Below, piece by piece: positions 43,035 to 51,799 of a stretch of 64,000 bases of DNA; the stretch's first letter is position 1; each line of letters opens with the position of its first letter. Source of the stretch: an uncultured Winogradskyella sp. (GTDB taxonomy: Bacteria > Bacteroidota > Bacteroidia > Flavobacteriales > Flavobacteriaceae); assembly GCA_913055905.1 (NCBI GenBank), contig CAJXLB010000002.1, positions 124,001 through 188,000 of the forward strand. The letters are read 5' to 3'. The position numbers and the translations under genes were made by a program. The notes below the pieces were generated by a model that had not been told where the DNA came from, did not search any database, and saw nothing but the letters and a program-made list of their open reading frames with translations.

Positions 43035-44513
43035 TAGATTGCTGTATTTTTTCTGAATCTCATCTACCACCTTAGCGGTGTCCATTTCTTTCTTTCGTTT
43101 TTCTAAAATCACAGGGTCAGCCTGCCTTACACTGCAATTTATAATGGAGCAGCGTTCACAAGTTACACCAACATCTACCGTTTTAAGGCTTTTGTGATTT
43201 AAAAAATTGGCTTTTCGTTTAAGCTGAGCGTTTAACTCAATCCCTATGGATATACTTCTGTATTGATTGGCTTTAAATGGGTCTGCTGTTGCCGAAGCTA
43301 AAACCAAATATTGACGTTCTTCAACCGGATAATTGGATATTTGTATGTCAAATTCATGGTCCGCTCCAGACTGGCCAATGGCTTTAAGGGTTTTTAAAGA
43401 CACCCAGCGCTGGCAGTAATGTTCATTGGTTTCCCTCGCTCTGGGCGATTGCTTTTTTGTGAGATGGAGCTCTTTGTTCAACACAAATTTTTCAGAGCCC
43501 TTCTTGTGTGCAAATCTGAGAAAGAACAAATTTTTAAGACCAAAATCCTTTGGAAGGATATTTGTCAAGCGTTGGTAAACAGACTCTGGAGACGCATTGT
43601 AATGATTGAGTAACGACTGAAACTCCTTGGCATTAAAGCGTTTTTTGGCGAACAACTTTTTTAATTGTTCTACCAAACTTTGACGCGGAATGATTAGGGC
43701 TCCAGAAAAATAGGAAGCGTAAAAATTGTTGAGCACTTCATCAAAATTATCAAAAGCAATCCAAGAGAATGTGTATAAACGGTCTTTTATGTTGAGGTAG
43801 TTATAGGCGAGCTCCTTGCCATAAATGAAAGCACGTTGGGCATCATCTATATCTTTTGTTATTAGTAAGGTTTTAGACTTTGGTATAAAAATGGAGCGCA
43901 GTTTGTCTAGTTCGCTGTGTGTCTCCAATTCGTCATAATTAATGGTGTAGCCAAACTCTTCGACCAAAATTTCCTCTAATTCCTGTGCACTTATTTTTTT
44001 GGTTAAATCAATCTGATAGGTCTTGGCAAACTTAAGGACAGCTTCTTCTAGGTGGTCAAAATAGTTGTTATTGGCCTCTTGGAAGGAGCGTACCGAAGCA
44101 AGGTAGAAATTCTCTTTGCTGAAACTGTAATTCTTGGCAATTTCTATAATGGTGCTAATGAACGCTGTAATTTTTTGAGGGGCGTTGGAGATGATGTCTA
44201 TCAAGGTATTTTCTTGAAGGCCCAATAATTCCAAAGGGATTTCCTTTAGGAGTTTAGACTGAAGAATTTCGCCAACAGGTGCCAGATTTTTGTCCAATTT
44301 TAGAGAGACCAAATCGTCATAAGGCACATCTAGGTGCTCTGATAAAGCAGCAATTTTATCTGGTTTGGGATATTTTTTTCCTTTTTCTATTTCATTGAGA
44401 TAGGATTTTGAAAGGCCAGACAATTTAGAAAGCCCAAACAAAGACAAACCTCGCTCTGTGCGGATTTGCTTGAGTTTTAATCCAAAAATCAACTTAATAT
44501 AATCCTGTTCCAT
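43026..44513 (-). CDS. XRE-family regulator with degenerate IrrE domain (RamB/ScfR-like)
   Basis: A 495-residue regulator of the short-chain fatty acyl (ScfR) or RamB type. The Cro/cI helix-turn-helix is at residues about 10-65 (LKQIRTERGLSLFGLSKLSG). Residues about 150-290 form the ImmA/IrrE peptidase-like domain, but its expected HEXXH is KELAY (233-237), so no zinc protease activity is likely. The C-terminal domain (about 300-470) ends with a cysteine cluster, Cys452, Cys455 and Cys460 (TCERCSIINC). Relatives sense acyl-CoA or related metabolites and control aceA/aceB; this gene is divergent from aceB across 119 bases containing strong repeats. It should regulate the glyoxylate shunt and itself. 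Confidence 0.9.
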   Translation of the reverse strand: MEQDYIKLIFGLKLKQIRTERGLSLFGLSKLSGLSKSYLNEIEKGKKYPKPDKIAALSEHLDVPYDDLVSLKLDKNLAPVGEILQSKLLKEIPLELLGLQENTLIDIISNAPQKITAFISTIIEIAKNYSFSKENFYLASVRSFQEANNNYFDHLEEAVLKFAKTYQIDLTKKISAQELEEILVEEFGYTINYDELETHSELDKLRSIFIPKSKTLLITKDIDDAQRAFIYGKELAYNYLNIKDRLYTFSWIAFDNFDEVLNNFYASYFSGALIIPRQSLVEQLKKLFAKKRFNAKEFQSLLNHYNASPESVYQRLTNILPKDFGLKNLFFLRFAHKKGSEKFVLNKELHLTKKQSPRARETNEHYCQRWVSLKTLKAIGQSGADHEFDIQISNYPVEERQYLVLASATADPFKANQYRSISIGIELNAQLKRKANFLNHKSLKTVDVGVTCERCSIINCSVRQADPVILEKRKKEMDTAKVVDEIQKKYSNLSK

Positions 44514-44532
44514 AAGAACAAATATAACACTA

Positions 44533-44585
44533 TTTGCGAACTATCATAAATAGCGAAAAATAAAAAATAGCGAACGTTCGCTTGT
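44533..44585 (+). promoter_or_regulatory. Three GCGAA repeats with a 17-base period and a 14-base palindrome
   Basis: GCGAA begins at 44537, 44554 and 44571, each in the context T(T/A)GCGAA, exactly 17 bases apart on one strand. The last is part of the perfect palindrome AGCGAACGTTCGCT (44570-44583). They fill the region between the regulator and aceB and are the probable operator of the RamB/ScfR-like protein. Confidence 0.7.
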
Positions 44586-44632
44586 TTTTTTAAAAAATAG
44601 TTTATAACATTGTATCATAAAATCAAGCTATT

Positions 44633-46231
44633 ATGAATTATACCGTTGCCACTCCAGATCAATTAACCTTCTCAGAAGAGGTTGTTCAGTTTTATCCCAA
44701 CATATTAACAGAGGAAGCTTTAGAGTTTATTAAGCAGCTTCATAAGAACTTCAACAAAGAGCGTTTGGAGCTTTTAAATAAGCGGTTAAAGCAGCAAGAG
44801 TTTTTCGATAAGGGAAATTTCCCATCCTTCCCCGAAGAAACCAAGTCTATAAGAGAAAGTGACTGGCAAATAGAATCCATTCCGGACGATTTGTTGGATA
44901 GACGAGTTGAAATCACTGGGCCTGTGGACCGCAAGATGGTCATCAATGCCTTAAATTCTGGAGCCAAGACGTTCATGGCAGATTTTGAAGACAGTAATGC
45001 TCCTAGTTGGAAAAATACCCTTGAGGGTCAGCAAAACCTCTTTGATGCCAACAACAAGACCATAGAACTTATAGATGAGCAACGCGGTAAGCATTATAAG
45101 CTAAATGATAATACAGCCGTTTTATTGGTTAGGCCAAGAGGATTGCATCTTAATGAAAGGCATGTTTTGGTGGATGGCCACGAAGTTTCTGGTAGTTTGT
45201 TTGATTTTGGCCTTTACGTTTTCCATAACACCAAAATTCTGATGGAACAAGGTACGGCACCGTATTTTTACTTGCCTAAATTAGAACACTATCTAGAGGC
45301 TAGATGGTGGAATGCTGTATTTGAATATGCACAAGCCTATCTAGGTGTTCCTCAAGGCACGTTCAAGGCCACACTCCTTATTGAAACCATAACAGCCAGT
45401 TTTCAACTGAATGAATTTATCTATGAATTGAAAGACCATATCGTTGGCCTCAATTGTGGTAGATGGGATTATATTTTCTCATACATCAAAAAATTTAGAA
45501 ACCATAAGAATTTCGTGGTACCAAACAGGGACCAAGTGACCATGACTACGCCTTTTATGGCGGCATATTCCAACTTGGTCATAAAAGTGTGCCATAAAAG
45601 AGGAATCCATGCTATGGGAGGAATGGCCGCACAAATACCAATTAAAAATAATCCAAAAGCAAATGCTGAGGCATTGGAAAAAGTGAGGTTGGATAAAGAG
45701 CGCGAGGCAAAAAATGGCCATGATGGTACTTGGGTAGCGCATCCTGCACTTGTTGAGGTGGCTATGAAAGAATTTGATAAGTACATGCCAACACCAAATC
45801 AAATTTTTAAGAAACGCGAAGATATTGAGGTTACTGAAGCCGATTTGGTAGAGCTGCCACAAGGCACTATAACAGAAGCAGGGATAAGAAAGAATATAAA
45901 CGTGGGCATACTTTATATGGAAGCATGGCTTAGAGGTTATGGTGCTGTAGCCCTCTACCACCTGATGGAAGATGCTGCCACTGCCGAAATTTCAAGAACA
46001 CAAGTATGGCAATGGTTAAAAGTTGAAGCACGTCTTGAGGACGGTCGTTCTTTTGATAGGGCTCTTTTTGATAATATATTTTCAGATGAAGTCGAAAAAA
46101 TTATCACGGAGGTAGGTGAGGATAAAATTGAAGCTACCAAATTTCCGCAGGCCATAGAATTATTTAAGCGTCTTGTAACGCAAGAGGAATTTGAAGAGTT
46201 CTTAACTATATCAGCTTACAGACAATTGTAA
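44633..46231 (+). CDS. aceB: Malate synthase A
   Basis: Condenses glyoxylate with acetyl-CoA to malate, the second glyoxylate-shunt step. At 532 residues it is the size of the bacterial A form. Signatures: GAKTFMADFEDSNAPSWKN (catalytic Arg/Glu region follows), VRPRGLHLNERHV, FYLPKLEHYLEARWWNAVF, TFKATLLIETITASFQLNE, GLNCGRWDYIFSYIKKF, and RGIHAMGGMAAQIPIK. The late catalytic Asp lies in the YHLMEDAATAEISRTQVWQW region. It is divergent from the RamB/ScfR-like regulator and 69 bases before aceA. Confidence 0.97.
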   Translation: MNYTVATPDQLTFSEEVVQFYPNILTEEALEFIKQLHKNFNKERLELLNKRLKQQEFFDKGNFPSFPEETKSIRESDWQIESIPDDLLDRRVEITGPVDRKMVINALNSGAKTFMADFEDSNAPSWKNTLEGQQNLFDANNKTIELIDEQRGKHYKLNDNTAVLLVRPRGLHLNERHVLVDGHEVSGSLFDFGLYVFHNTKILMEQGTAPYFYLPKLEHYLEARWWNAVFEYAQAYLGVPQGTFKATLLIETITASFQLNEFIYELKDHIVGLNCGRWDYIFSYIKKFRNHKNFVVPNRDQVTMTTPFMAAYSNLVIKVCHKRGIHAMGGMAAQIPIKNNPKANAEALEKVRLDKEREAKNGHDGTWVAHPALVEVAMKEFDKYMPTPNQIFKKREDIEVTEADLVELPQGTITEAGIRKNINVGILYMEAWLRGYGAVALYHLMEDAATAEISRTQVWQWLKVEARLEDGRSFDRALFDNIFSDEVEKIITEVGEDKIEATKFPQAIELFKRLVTQEEFEEFLTISAYRQL

Positions 46232-46300
46232 AAAAATAATCCCGCTTATGCGGCAACATAATACGGGACTAATATTAAATCAATAATACAACTCAAAATT

Positions 46301-47932
46301 ATGAAAAATCTACAACTAAACAATTACAGCTCGGCTTTAGAGACCGTAAAAAATCTTAAGAAAAAGTACGGAAGTACGTGGAATGCCATACAGCCAGAAA
46401 ACGCGGCAAGAATGGCTTTTCAGAATAAATTTAAAACAGGTTTGGATATTGCTAAGTATACAGCGGCCATAATGCGTAAGGATATGGCCGAATATGATGC
46501 AAATCCAGAAAATTACACACAATCTTTAGGGTGCTGGCATGGTTTTGTGGCGCAGCAAAAAATGATTGCAGTTAAAAAACACCATAAGACAACCAGTAAA
46601 AGGTATCTCTATCTATCAGGATGGATGGTTGCAGCGTTGCGTTCTGAATTTGGACCTCTTCCAGACCAGTCCATGCATGAGAAAACAGCTGTACCTGCAT
46701 TGATAGAAGAAATCTATGATTTTCTTAGACAAGCAGACGCAATTGAATTAAACGATCTTTTTAGACGTCTAGAAAAGGGTGAAGACGTACAAGACCAAAT
46801 AGATAATTTTGAAACGCATATTGTACCCATTATTGCAGATATTGATGCTGGATTTGGAAATGAGGAAGCAACTTACCTCTTAGCAAAGAAAATGATTCAA
46901 GCCGGTGCTTGTGCTATACAAATTGAGAATCAGGTGTCAGATGCTAAGCAATGTGGCCACCAAGATGGCAAGGTTACGGTTCCGCATGAAGATTTTATAG
47001 CCAAGCTAAATGCAGTTCGTTATGCATTTCTTGAGCTAGGTGTTGAGGATGGTGTTATCGTGGCAAGAACAGATTCTGAAGGTGCTGGCCTCACTCAAAA
47101 ACTTCCGGTAAGTCAAGAGCCTGGTGACTTGGCTTCTCAGTACCTCTCGTTTATAGATGCAGAGGAAATTAACATCGACGATGCCAAGGAAGATGACGTC
47201 TTATTAAAACGAGATGGAAAATTGATGCGTCCAAAGCGCTTGCCAAATGGATTATATAAATTTAAGGAAGGCTCCAATATAGATAGGGTAGTGCTCGATT
47301 GTATCACAAGTTTACGAAATGGTGCCGATTTACTATGGATAGAAACACCAACACCTAACGTAAAACAAATAGCCCACATGATCAATAGGGTTAAGGAAGT
47401 GGTGCCTAACGCTAAATTGGTATATAATAATTCGCCATCATTTAATTGGACCTTGAATTTCCGTAATCAAGTCTATGAAGATATGGTTGTAAACGGTGAA
47501 GACGTTTCGGCATACGACAAAAATAATCTTATGGATGTGAAGTACGATAACTCCGAGTTGAGTAAACGAGCCGACCAAAGAATTAAGACTTTTCAATTGG
47601 ATGGTGCTACTCAGGCAAGTATTTTCCACCACTTGATTACGCTTCCTACCTATCATACAACGGCGCTTCATATGAACGATTTAACTGAAGGGTACTTTGG
47701 TGAGGAAGGCATGTTGGCTTATGTTAAGGGTGTACAGCGACAAGAAATAAGAAAAGGTGTGTCTTGCGTAAAACATCAAAGAATGGCTGGCTCTGATTTA
47801 GGAGATGACCATAAAACATTTTTCGCTGGAGAAAAAGCGCTTAAGGCAGGAGGTGCTAAAAACACTTCCAATCAATTTGAAGTGAAGGTGACTCCAAAGT
47901 CCGATGATAAGCCTTTAAGACCAGTGGCATAA
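46301..47932 (+). CDS. aceA: Isocitrate lyase (long form)
   Basis: Cleaves isocitrate to succinate and glyoxylate. The catalytic motif is KQCGHQDGKVTVPHEDF with Cys218. PIIADIDAGFGNEEATYLL, GVIVARTDSEGAGLTQKLPV, WIETPTPNVKQIAHMI and YNNSPSFNWT are present. At 543 residues it belongs to the longer Pseudomonas-type group (about 530) rather than the 430-residue E. coli type. The KQCGH variant in place of KKCGH fits this group. The gap from aceB contains a small GC hairpin (CCGCTTATGCGG, 46242-46253) that may tune expression of the second gene. Confidence 0.96.
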   Translation: MKNLQLNNYSSALETVKNLKKKYGSTWNAIQPENAARMAFQNKFKTGLDIAKYTAAIMRKDMAEYDANPENYTQSLGCWHGFVAQQKMIAVKKHHKTTSKRYLYLSGWMVAALRSEFGPLPDQSMHEKTAVPALIEEIYDFLRQADAIELNDLFRRLEKGEDVQDQIDNFETHIVPIIADIDAGFGNEEATYLLAKKMIQAGACAIQIENQVSDAKQCGHQDGKVTVPHEDFIAKLNAVRYAFLELGVEDGVIVARTDSEGAGLTQKLPVSQEPGDLASQYLSFIDAEEINIDDAKEDDVLLKRDGKLMRPKRLPNGLYKFKEGSNIDRVVLDCITSLRNGADLLWIETPTPNVKQIAHMINRVKEVVPNAKLVYNNSPSFNWTLNFRNQVYEDMVVNGEDVSAYDKNNLMDVKYDNSELSKRADQRIKTFQLDGATQASIFHHLITLPTYHTTALHMNDLTEGYFGEEGMLAYVKGVQRQEIRKGVSCVKHQRMAGSDLGDDHKTFFAGEKALKAGGAKNTSNQFEVKVTPKSDDKPLRPVA

Positions 47933-48008
47933 AATAATGTTTAATAACGCATTGAAAGTGAAGAAATAAATTCGCAATCTATTATAATTGTTTATTAGTT
48001 TAGTTAGG

Positions 48009-48040
48009 AAAAGCATGCCCAAATTGGGTGTGCTTTTTTT
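48009..48040. terminator. Bidirectional intrinsic terminator after aceA
   Basis: Hairpin AAAGCATGCCCA / TGGGTGTGCTTT (two wobble pairs) with a seven-T run. The end touches the stop codon of the convergent exonuclease gene at 48039. Confidence 0.8.
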
Positions 48041-48701
48041 ATAATAAACCGATACGCCTATTGCTTTTTGAAAGTTCTCGAAGCGTTATATTTTTAGACT
48101 TTTGCATTTGGGCTACAAGCTTTAAAAACAAAAGGGCCGTAATGTAAGCATCTCCTGAAGCTGTATGCCTATCGTGTAGTTGGATGTTAAATTGATTAGC
48201 CAACTCATCCAAGCTAAAATGGGTCTTGCTGGTGTTTAACCTTGTCTTTTGAAATAAATGACCTGTATCCAAGGTTCTGTTCTTTAATTTAGGAAGATCG
48301 AGTCTTTGAAGTGCCGCGTTTATCATAGCCACATCAAATGCAGCATGATGTGCTACCAGAACAGCGTTTTCAATATAGCTTAAAAAATGTTGAATGGCGC
48401 TAGTTTCGCTTATTTTAGTGGCGGTCCCTTCCTTTAAAAGGCCATGTATTTTTACGGTGCTGGAATTAAATTGCTCTTGTTCAACATACGTTTCCAATTG
48501 ATCGGAAACTTTAATTTTTAAATCTTGTATTCCAACGCAGCCAATAGATAATATTCTATCCGTTTTAATGTCTAGTCCCGTGGTTTCCGTATCGAATACA
48601 ACAAATCGTATTTTAGAAATATCTTGCTCTTGACCATTTTTAAAATGATTTAGATAATCTTCCCAATATGCAGGATATGATTTTCGCTTAAACCAGGACA
48701 T
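48039..48701 (-). CDS. DnaQ-like 3'-5' exonuclease (DEDDh family)
   Basis: A 220-residue exonuclease domain protein: Exo I FVVFDTETTGLDIKTDRIL (Asp-x-Glu), Exo II VAHHAAFDVAMINAAL and Exo III SLDELANQFNIQLHDRHTASGDAYITALLF with the DEDDh His and Asp. It resembles the PolC/epsilon group but has no polymerase partner here. Its ATG overlaps the stop of the cNMP/CBS/DUF294 gene (TAATG), so the two are coupled. This pair accompanies ActP-like symporters in many proteobacteria too. The shared function is unknown. Confidence 0.92.
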   Translation of the reverse strand: MSWFKRKSYPAYWEDYLNHFKNGQEQDISKIRFVVFDTETTGLDIKTDRILSIGCVGIQDLKIKVSDQLETYVEQEQFNSSTVKIHGLLKEGTATKISETSAIQHFLSYIENAVLVAHHAAFDVAMINAALQRLDLPKLKNRTLDTGHLFQKTRLNTSKTHFSLDELANQFNIQLHDRHTASGDAYITALLFLKLVAQMQKSKNITLRELSKSNRRIGLL

Positions 48702-50590
48702 TACATTAATTGTGAGAGTTTAAATCGGGTTCTTATTAATTCTTGAATAGATTTAACAGCCTTAAAACAGCGCTTTAATTTTAGCCGATCGCCTTTATTT
48801 AATGATTTTAAATCTATAAATCTACCAGAGTCATTATGAGCTAAACCATGCTCAGTTCTAAACCGTAATAAATCTTTGTAGGATTGGATACAAAAAAGAT
48901 AAGTATCCTTGTTTTGCGGTTCTAGCTTAACCAACTTTTCAAAGCGCTCCAAGGTGTTATTAATGGATTTAATGTTATGGGATAAAATGAGTAAGCGAGC
49001 AGCATCGACTAAGGGCATCATGGCTCTTGCCTTAATGTCAAACTGATCTTTATGTTCACCGCTCTCCTCAACTAAAAACTGTCTAAAAAAACTTAAAGGT
49101 GGTGGATTTTGAAGAGCATTTCTACCAAGATAAGTAAGAAAGATATCGTATTTCTCGATGCTTTCAAAAATACTATCCGAAAGTGATTCAACTAAGGCTT
49201 TTTGCCCATAGACATATTCATAATCAAAGAAAATTGTGCATAGCATTAAATTATCTTGGTCTGGTGTTGCAATCCAGCGGTAAAATTGATTCTTCCATTC
49301 CTTAAGGGACAAGCACCATTCAGGGTTACTTCCCATCATATTGGCAGGGCAAAGTTCAAAACCAACTTGCTCTAGCCCGTTGTTAATCTTATTGGCTAAG
49401 GTTAAAAAATAGTTTTTGACATTATCGTATTCATTTTTCTCAACATCTTCGAACACTAAGGCATTGTCTTGGTCCGTTAACAACAATTGTTCTTGCCTAC
49501 CTTGGCTTCCAATAGAAAGCCAAGCGAATTGACAAGGTGGAGCTTGCTTCATCTCTGAAATAGCATCGGTAATTATTTTTTGGGTAATCGCATCGTTAAG
49601 AGCAGAAAGAAGTCTTGCCATAAAATCAATAGGGATATCTTGAGTCAAATAACGTTTAATCAAGTCTTCTGCTCGTTGTCTTACCGCCTTTAATTGTTCT
49701 GTAGACTTTGACCTTTTGATTTCTTTCAGTAGGCTAGAGGCATTATTTTCCCGTAAAACAATGATATCATGTTCAGATAGAATCCCTGTTAATTCTGAAG
49801 CTGTGGTGCCATCTTTGGTAATGCACAAATGTGTTATCTTGTTTTTGAGCATCGCAAGTTGGGCTTCCGCTACTGAAATTGTTTCTGGATAGGTCTTCAC
49901 GGGTTGGGACATAATGGTTGTAACACTATCTGTAATTGCAAATTTTCCTGTGGCTATTTTTGTGCGTAAGTCTTTGTCGGTTATAATGCCTACTGGTTTT
50001 TTATTTTCAACAATTATGATGGAGCCTACATGATTGGAGGTCATTATAGTTGCTGCCTGTTGTATCGAGGTGTCTTTGGTACAGGTGATAGGATTTTTTG
50101 AGTAATCGGCAGTTTGAAGTTCCGATAGTTCATTATTTAACTTAACCGGACCAATCTGGCCAGAATTTCCAGCTGCCATGGGTCTGGTATTGGAGATAAA
50201 GCTAGACATTAAAAATTGGCTGGCTTCCGCATTGCTAGCAATAAATTTTTCAAATACGTCGTTTGAAATGCTGTATACAATACTTTCTTCAATAGCAGTG
50301 GCCTGGAGTCTATACTCTCCTTTGCGCAATAAGGCTCTTAGACCAAATATATCGCCTTCATCGCACTGGTCAACTAACACATTATTTTCTCTAAACAGTC
50401 CTATGGCGCCATCCTTTACAACATAAAATTGATTTTCAATTGCTTGTCCAATTTCAAATAAGGACTTGCCTTTTTCGAGGTAAACAACGTCGATGGTCTT
50501 ACAGACTTCAAAAAGTTGCTCTCGGCTCAAAACGTCAAATGGTGGAAAATTTTTGAGAAAATCGTAAATGCGTTCTGCGATGGTGTTCAT
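48701..50590 (-). CDS. cNMP-binding/CBS/DUF294 nucleotidyltransferase-like protein
   Basis: A 629-residue cytosolic protein. Residues about 15-130 form a cyclic-nucleotide-binding domain (GKSLFEIGQAIENQFYVVKDGAIGLF). Two CBS domains follow (about 165-285; CTKDTSIQQAATIMTSNHVGSIIIV, core HVGSIIIV). Next is the DUF294 nucleotidyltransferase-like domain (about 300-460) with WLSIGSQGRQEQLLLTDQDNALVF, the GSxxRxE...DxD metal-binding motif. A helical C-terminal DUF294_C domain ends the protein. It resembles GlnD-like uridylyltransferases, so nucleotide-sensed modification of a partner is plausible. It is the usual neighbour of DUF4212/ActP genes, but no substrate is known. Divergent from the hydrolase gene at 50686. 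Confidence 0.93.
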   Translation of the reverse strand: MNTIAERIYDFLKNFPPFDVLSREQLFEVCKTIDVVYLEKGKSLFEIGQAIENQFYVVKDGAIGLFRENNVLVDQCDEGDIFGLRALLRKGEYRLQATAIEESIVYSISNDVFEKFIASNAEASQFLMSSFISNTRPMAAGNSGQIGPVKLNNELSELQTADYSKNPITCTKDTSIQQAATIMTSNHVGSIIIVENKKPVGIITDKDLRTKIATGKFAITDSVTTIMSQPVKTYPETISVAEAQLAMLKNKITHLCITKDGTTASELTGILSEHDIIVLRENNASSLLKEIKRSKSTEQLKAVRQRAEDLIKRYLTQDIPIDFMARLLSALNDAITQKIITDAISEMKQAPPCQFAWLSIGSQGRQEQLLLTDQDNALVFEDVEKNEYDNVKNYFLTLANKINNGLEQVGFELCPANMMGSNPEWCLSLKEWKNQFYRWIATPDQDNLMLCTIFFDYEYVYGQKALVESLSDSIFESIEKYDIFLTYLGRNALQNPPPLSFFRQFLVEESGEHKDQFDIKARAMMPLVDAARLLILSHNIKSINNTLERFEKLVKLEPQNKDTYLFCIQSYKDLLRFRTEHGLAHNDSGRFIDLKSLNKGDRLKLKRCFKAVKSIQELIRTRFKLSQLM

Positions 50591-50685
50591 TGTTTAAAAA
50601 TAGACAGAGTTTCTAGATTGAATTATGAGAAATGTCATAATCTTTATCTAAGTGATATTTAGTAACTTTAGGAAAATTTAATCTT

Positions 50686-51741
50686 ATGCTGCGATACACT
50701 TTTTTCATTGTTTTATTGGTTTTCCTTGGCTGTAAAGAAAATCAAACATCCATTAAAGATACTGAATCTACCTCAGTTACACTTGAAAGTTATTTTGACT
50801 ACAGCAACAAGGATGATCAATTTACAGGTGGTATTAAAATGATACCTATTTCGACACCTAAAGGCGAATTTAAAGTTTGGACAAAACGAGTAGGAAATAA
50901 TCCTAAAATGAAAGTTTTGCTACTGCATGGAGGTCCTGGTTTTACCCACGAGGTTTATGAGTGTTTTGATGGTTATCTGCCACAAGAAGGCATAGAATAT
51001 TATTACTACGATCAGTTAGGGTCTTATTATAGCGATCAGCCCAAGGACTTATCGTTGTGGGATTTAGATCGTTTTGTTGAAGAAGTAGAGCAGGTGAGGG
51101 TGGCGTTGGGCCTTAATAAGGATAATTTTTACTTGCTAGGTCAATCTTGGGGTGGAATTTTAGGGATGCAGTATGCATTAAAATATCAAGATAACTTAAA
51201 AGGATTGATCATCTCCAACATGGTATCTTCAATAGAAGACTACAATACTTACTCAGCAGAGGTTCTTGCGCCAAAATTGCCAGAGGATGTACTCGAAACT
51301 ATCATGACCTACGAAGCAAATGAAGATTACACCAATGAGGAATACCTTTCACTTGTAATGGAACATTATTATCCAAAACATGTTCTAAGAATGCCTCTGG
51401 AGGAGTGGCCAGAACCAGTCAATAGGTCGGTTAAGCATATGAATCCAGATGTTTATGTTACCATGCAAGGACCAAGTGAATTTGGTTGTAAGGGTAATGC
51501 CAACTTATTGAATTGGAACGTAAAAGACCGTTTAAGTGAAATAAAAGTACCTACCTTAACCATTGGCGCTACCCATGACACTATGGACCCAAAACACATG
51601 GAATGGATATCGACTGAAGTTCAAAATGGACGATTTCTACTATGCCCAAATGGAAGCCACTTGTCTCAATTTGATGACCAAAAAACGTATTTTGAAGGTC
51701 TAATTAAGTTTATAAAAGACGTAGATGCAGGTGTTCTTTAA
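50686..51741 (+). CDS. Exported alpha/beta-hydrolase, proline iminopeptidase-like
   Basis: A 351-residue lipoprotein (leader ending LVFLGC) with an S33-family hydrolase fold. HGGPGFTHEVY is the HGGPG oxyanion motif, and GQSWGGILGMQYAL places the nucleophile at Ser154. LTIGATHDTMDP supplies the Asp and PNGSHLSQFDD the His. This is the proline-iminopeptidase group, which removes N-terminal proline from peptides; exported forms probably degrade peptides in the periplasm. A promoter-like TAACTTTA lies at about 50661. It is 58 bases before a serine hydrolase gene and may share its transcript. Confidence 0.88.
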   Translation: MLRYTFFIVLLVFLGCKENQTSIKDTESTSVTLESYFDYSNKDDQFTGGIKMIPISTPKGEFKVWTKRVGNNPKMKVLLLHGGPGFTHEVYECFDGYLPQEGIEYYYYDQLGSYYSDQPKDLSLWDLDRFVEEVEQVRVALGLNKDNFYLLGQSWGGILGMQYALKYQDNLKGLIISNMVSSIEDYNTYSAEVLAPKLPEDVLETIMTYEANEDYTNEEYLSLVMEHYYPKHVLRMPLEEWPEPVNRSVKHMNPDVYVTMQGPSEFGCKGNANLLNWNVKDRLSEIKVPTLTIGATHDTMDPKHMEWISTEVQNGRFLLCPNGSHLSQFDDQKTYFEGLIKFIKDVDAGVL

Positions 51742-51799
51742 TGTACGGCTGTAAAAGAAGTTCTGTTCCTCTTTAAATGTATTAAAATCCATAACCAAT

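Noticed and set aside
45469-45961. Minus-strand frames up to 160 codons inside aceB
   Set aside because: Fully inside a clear malate synthase gene, with Cys/Phe/Trp-rich nonsense translations.
46242-46253. Terminator between aceB and aceA
   Set aside because: The CCGC-TTAT-GCGG hairpin is short and lacks a following T run, so it more likely affects mRNA processing than ends transcription.
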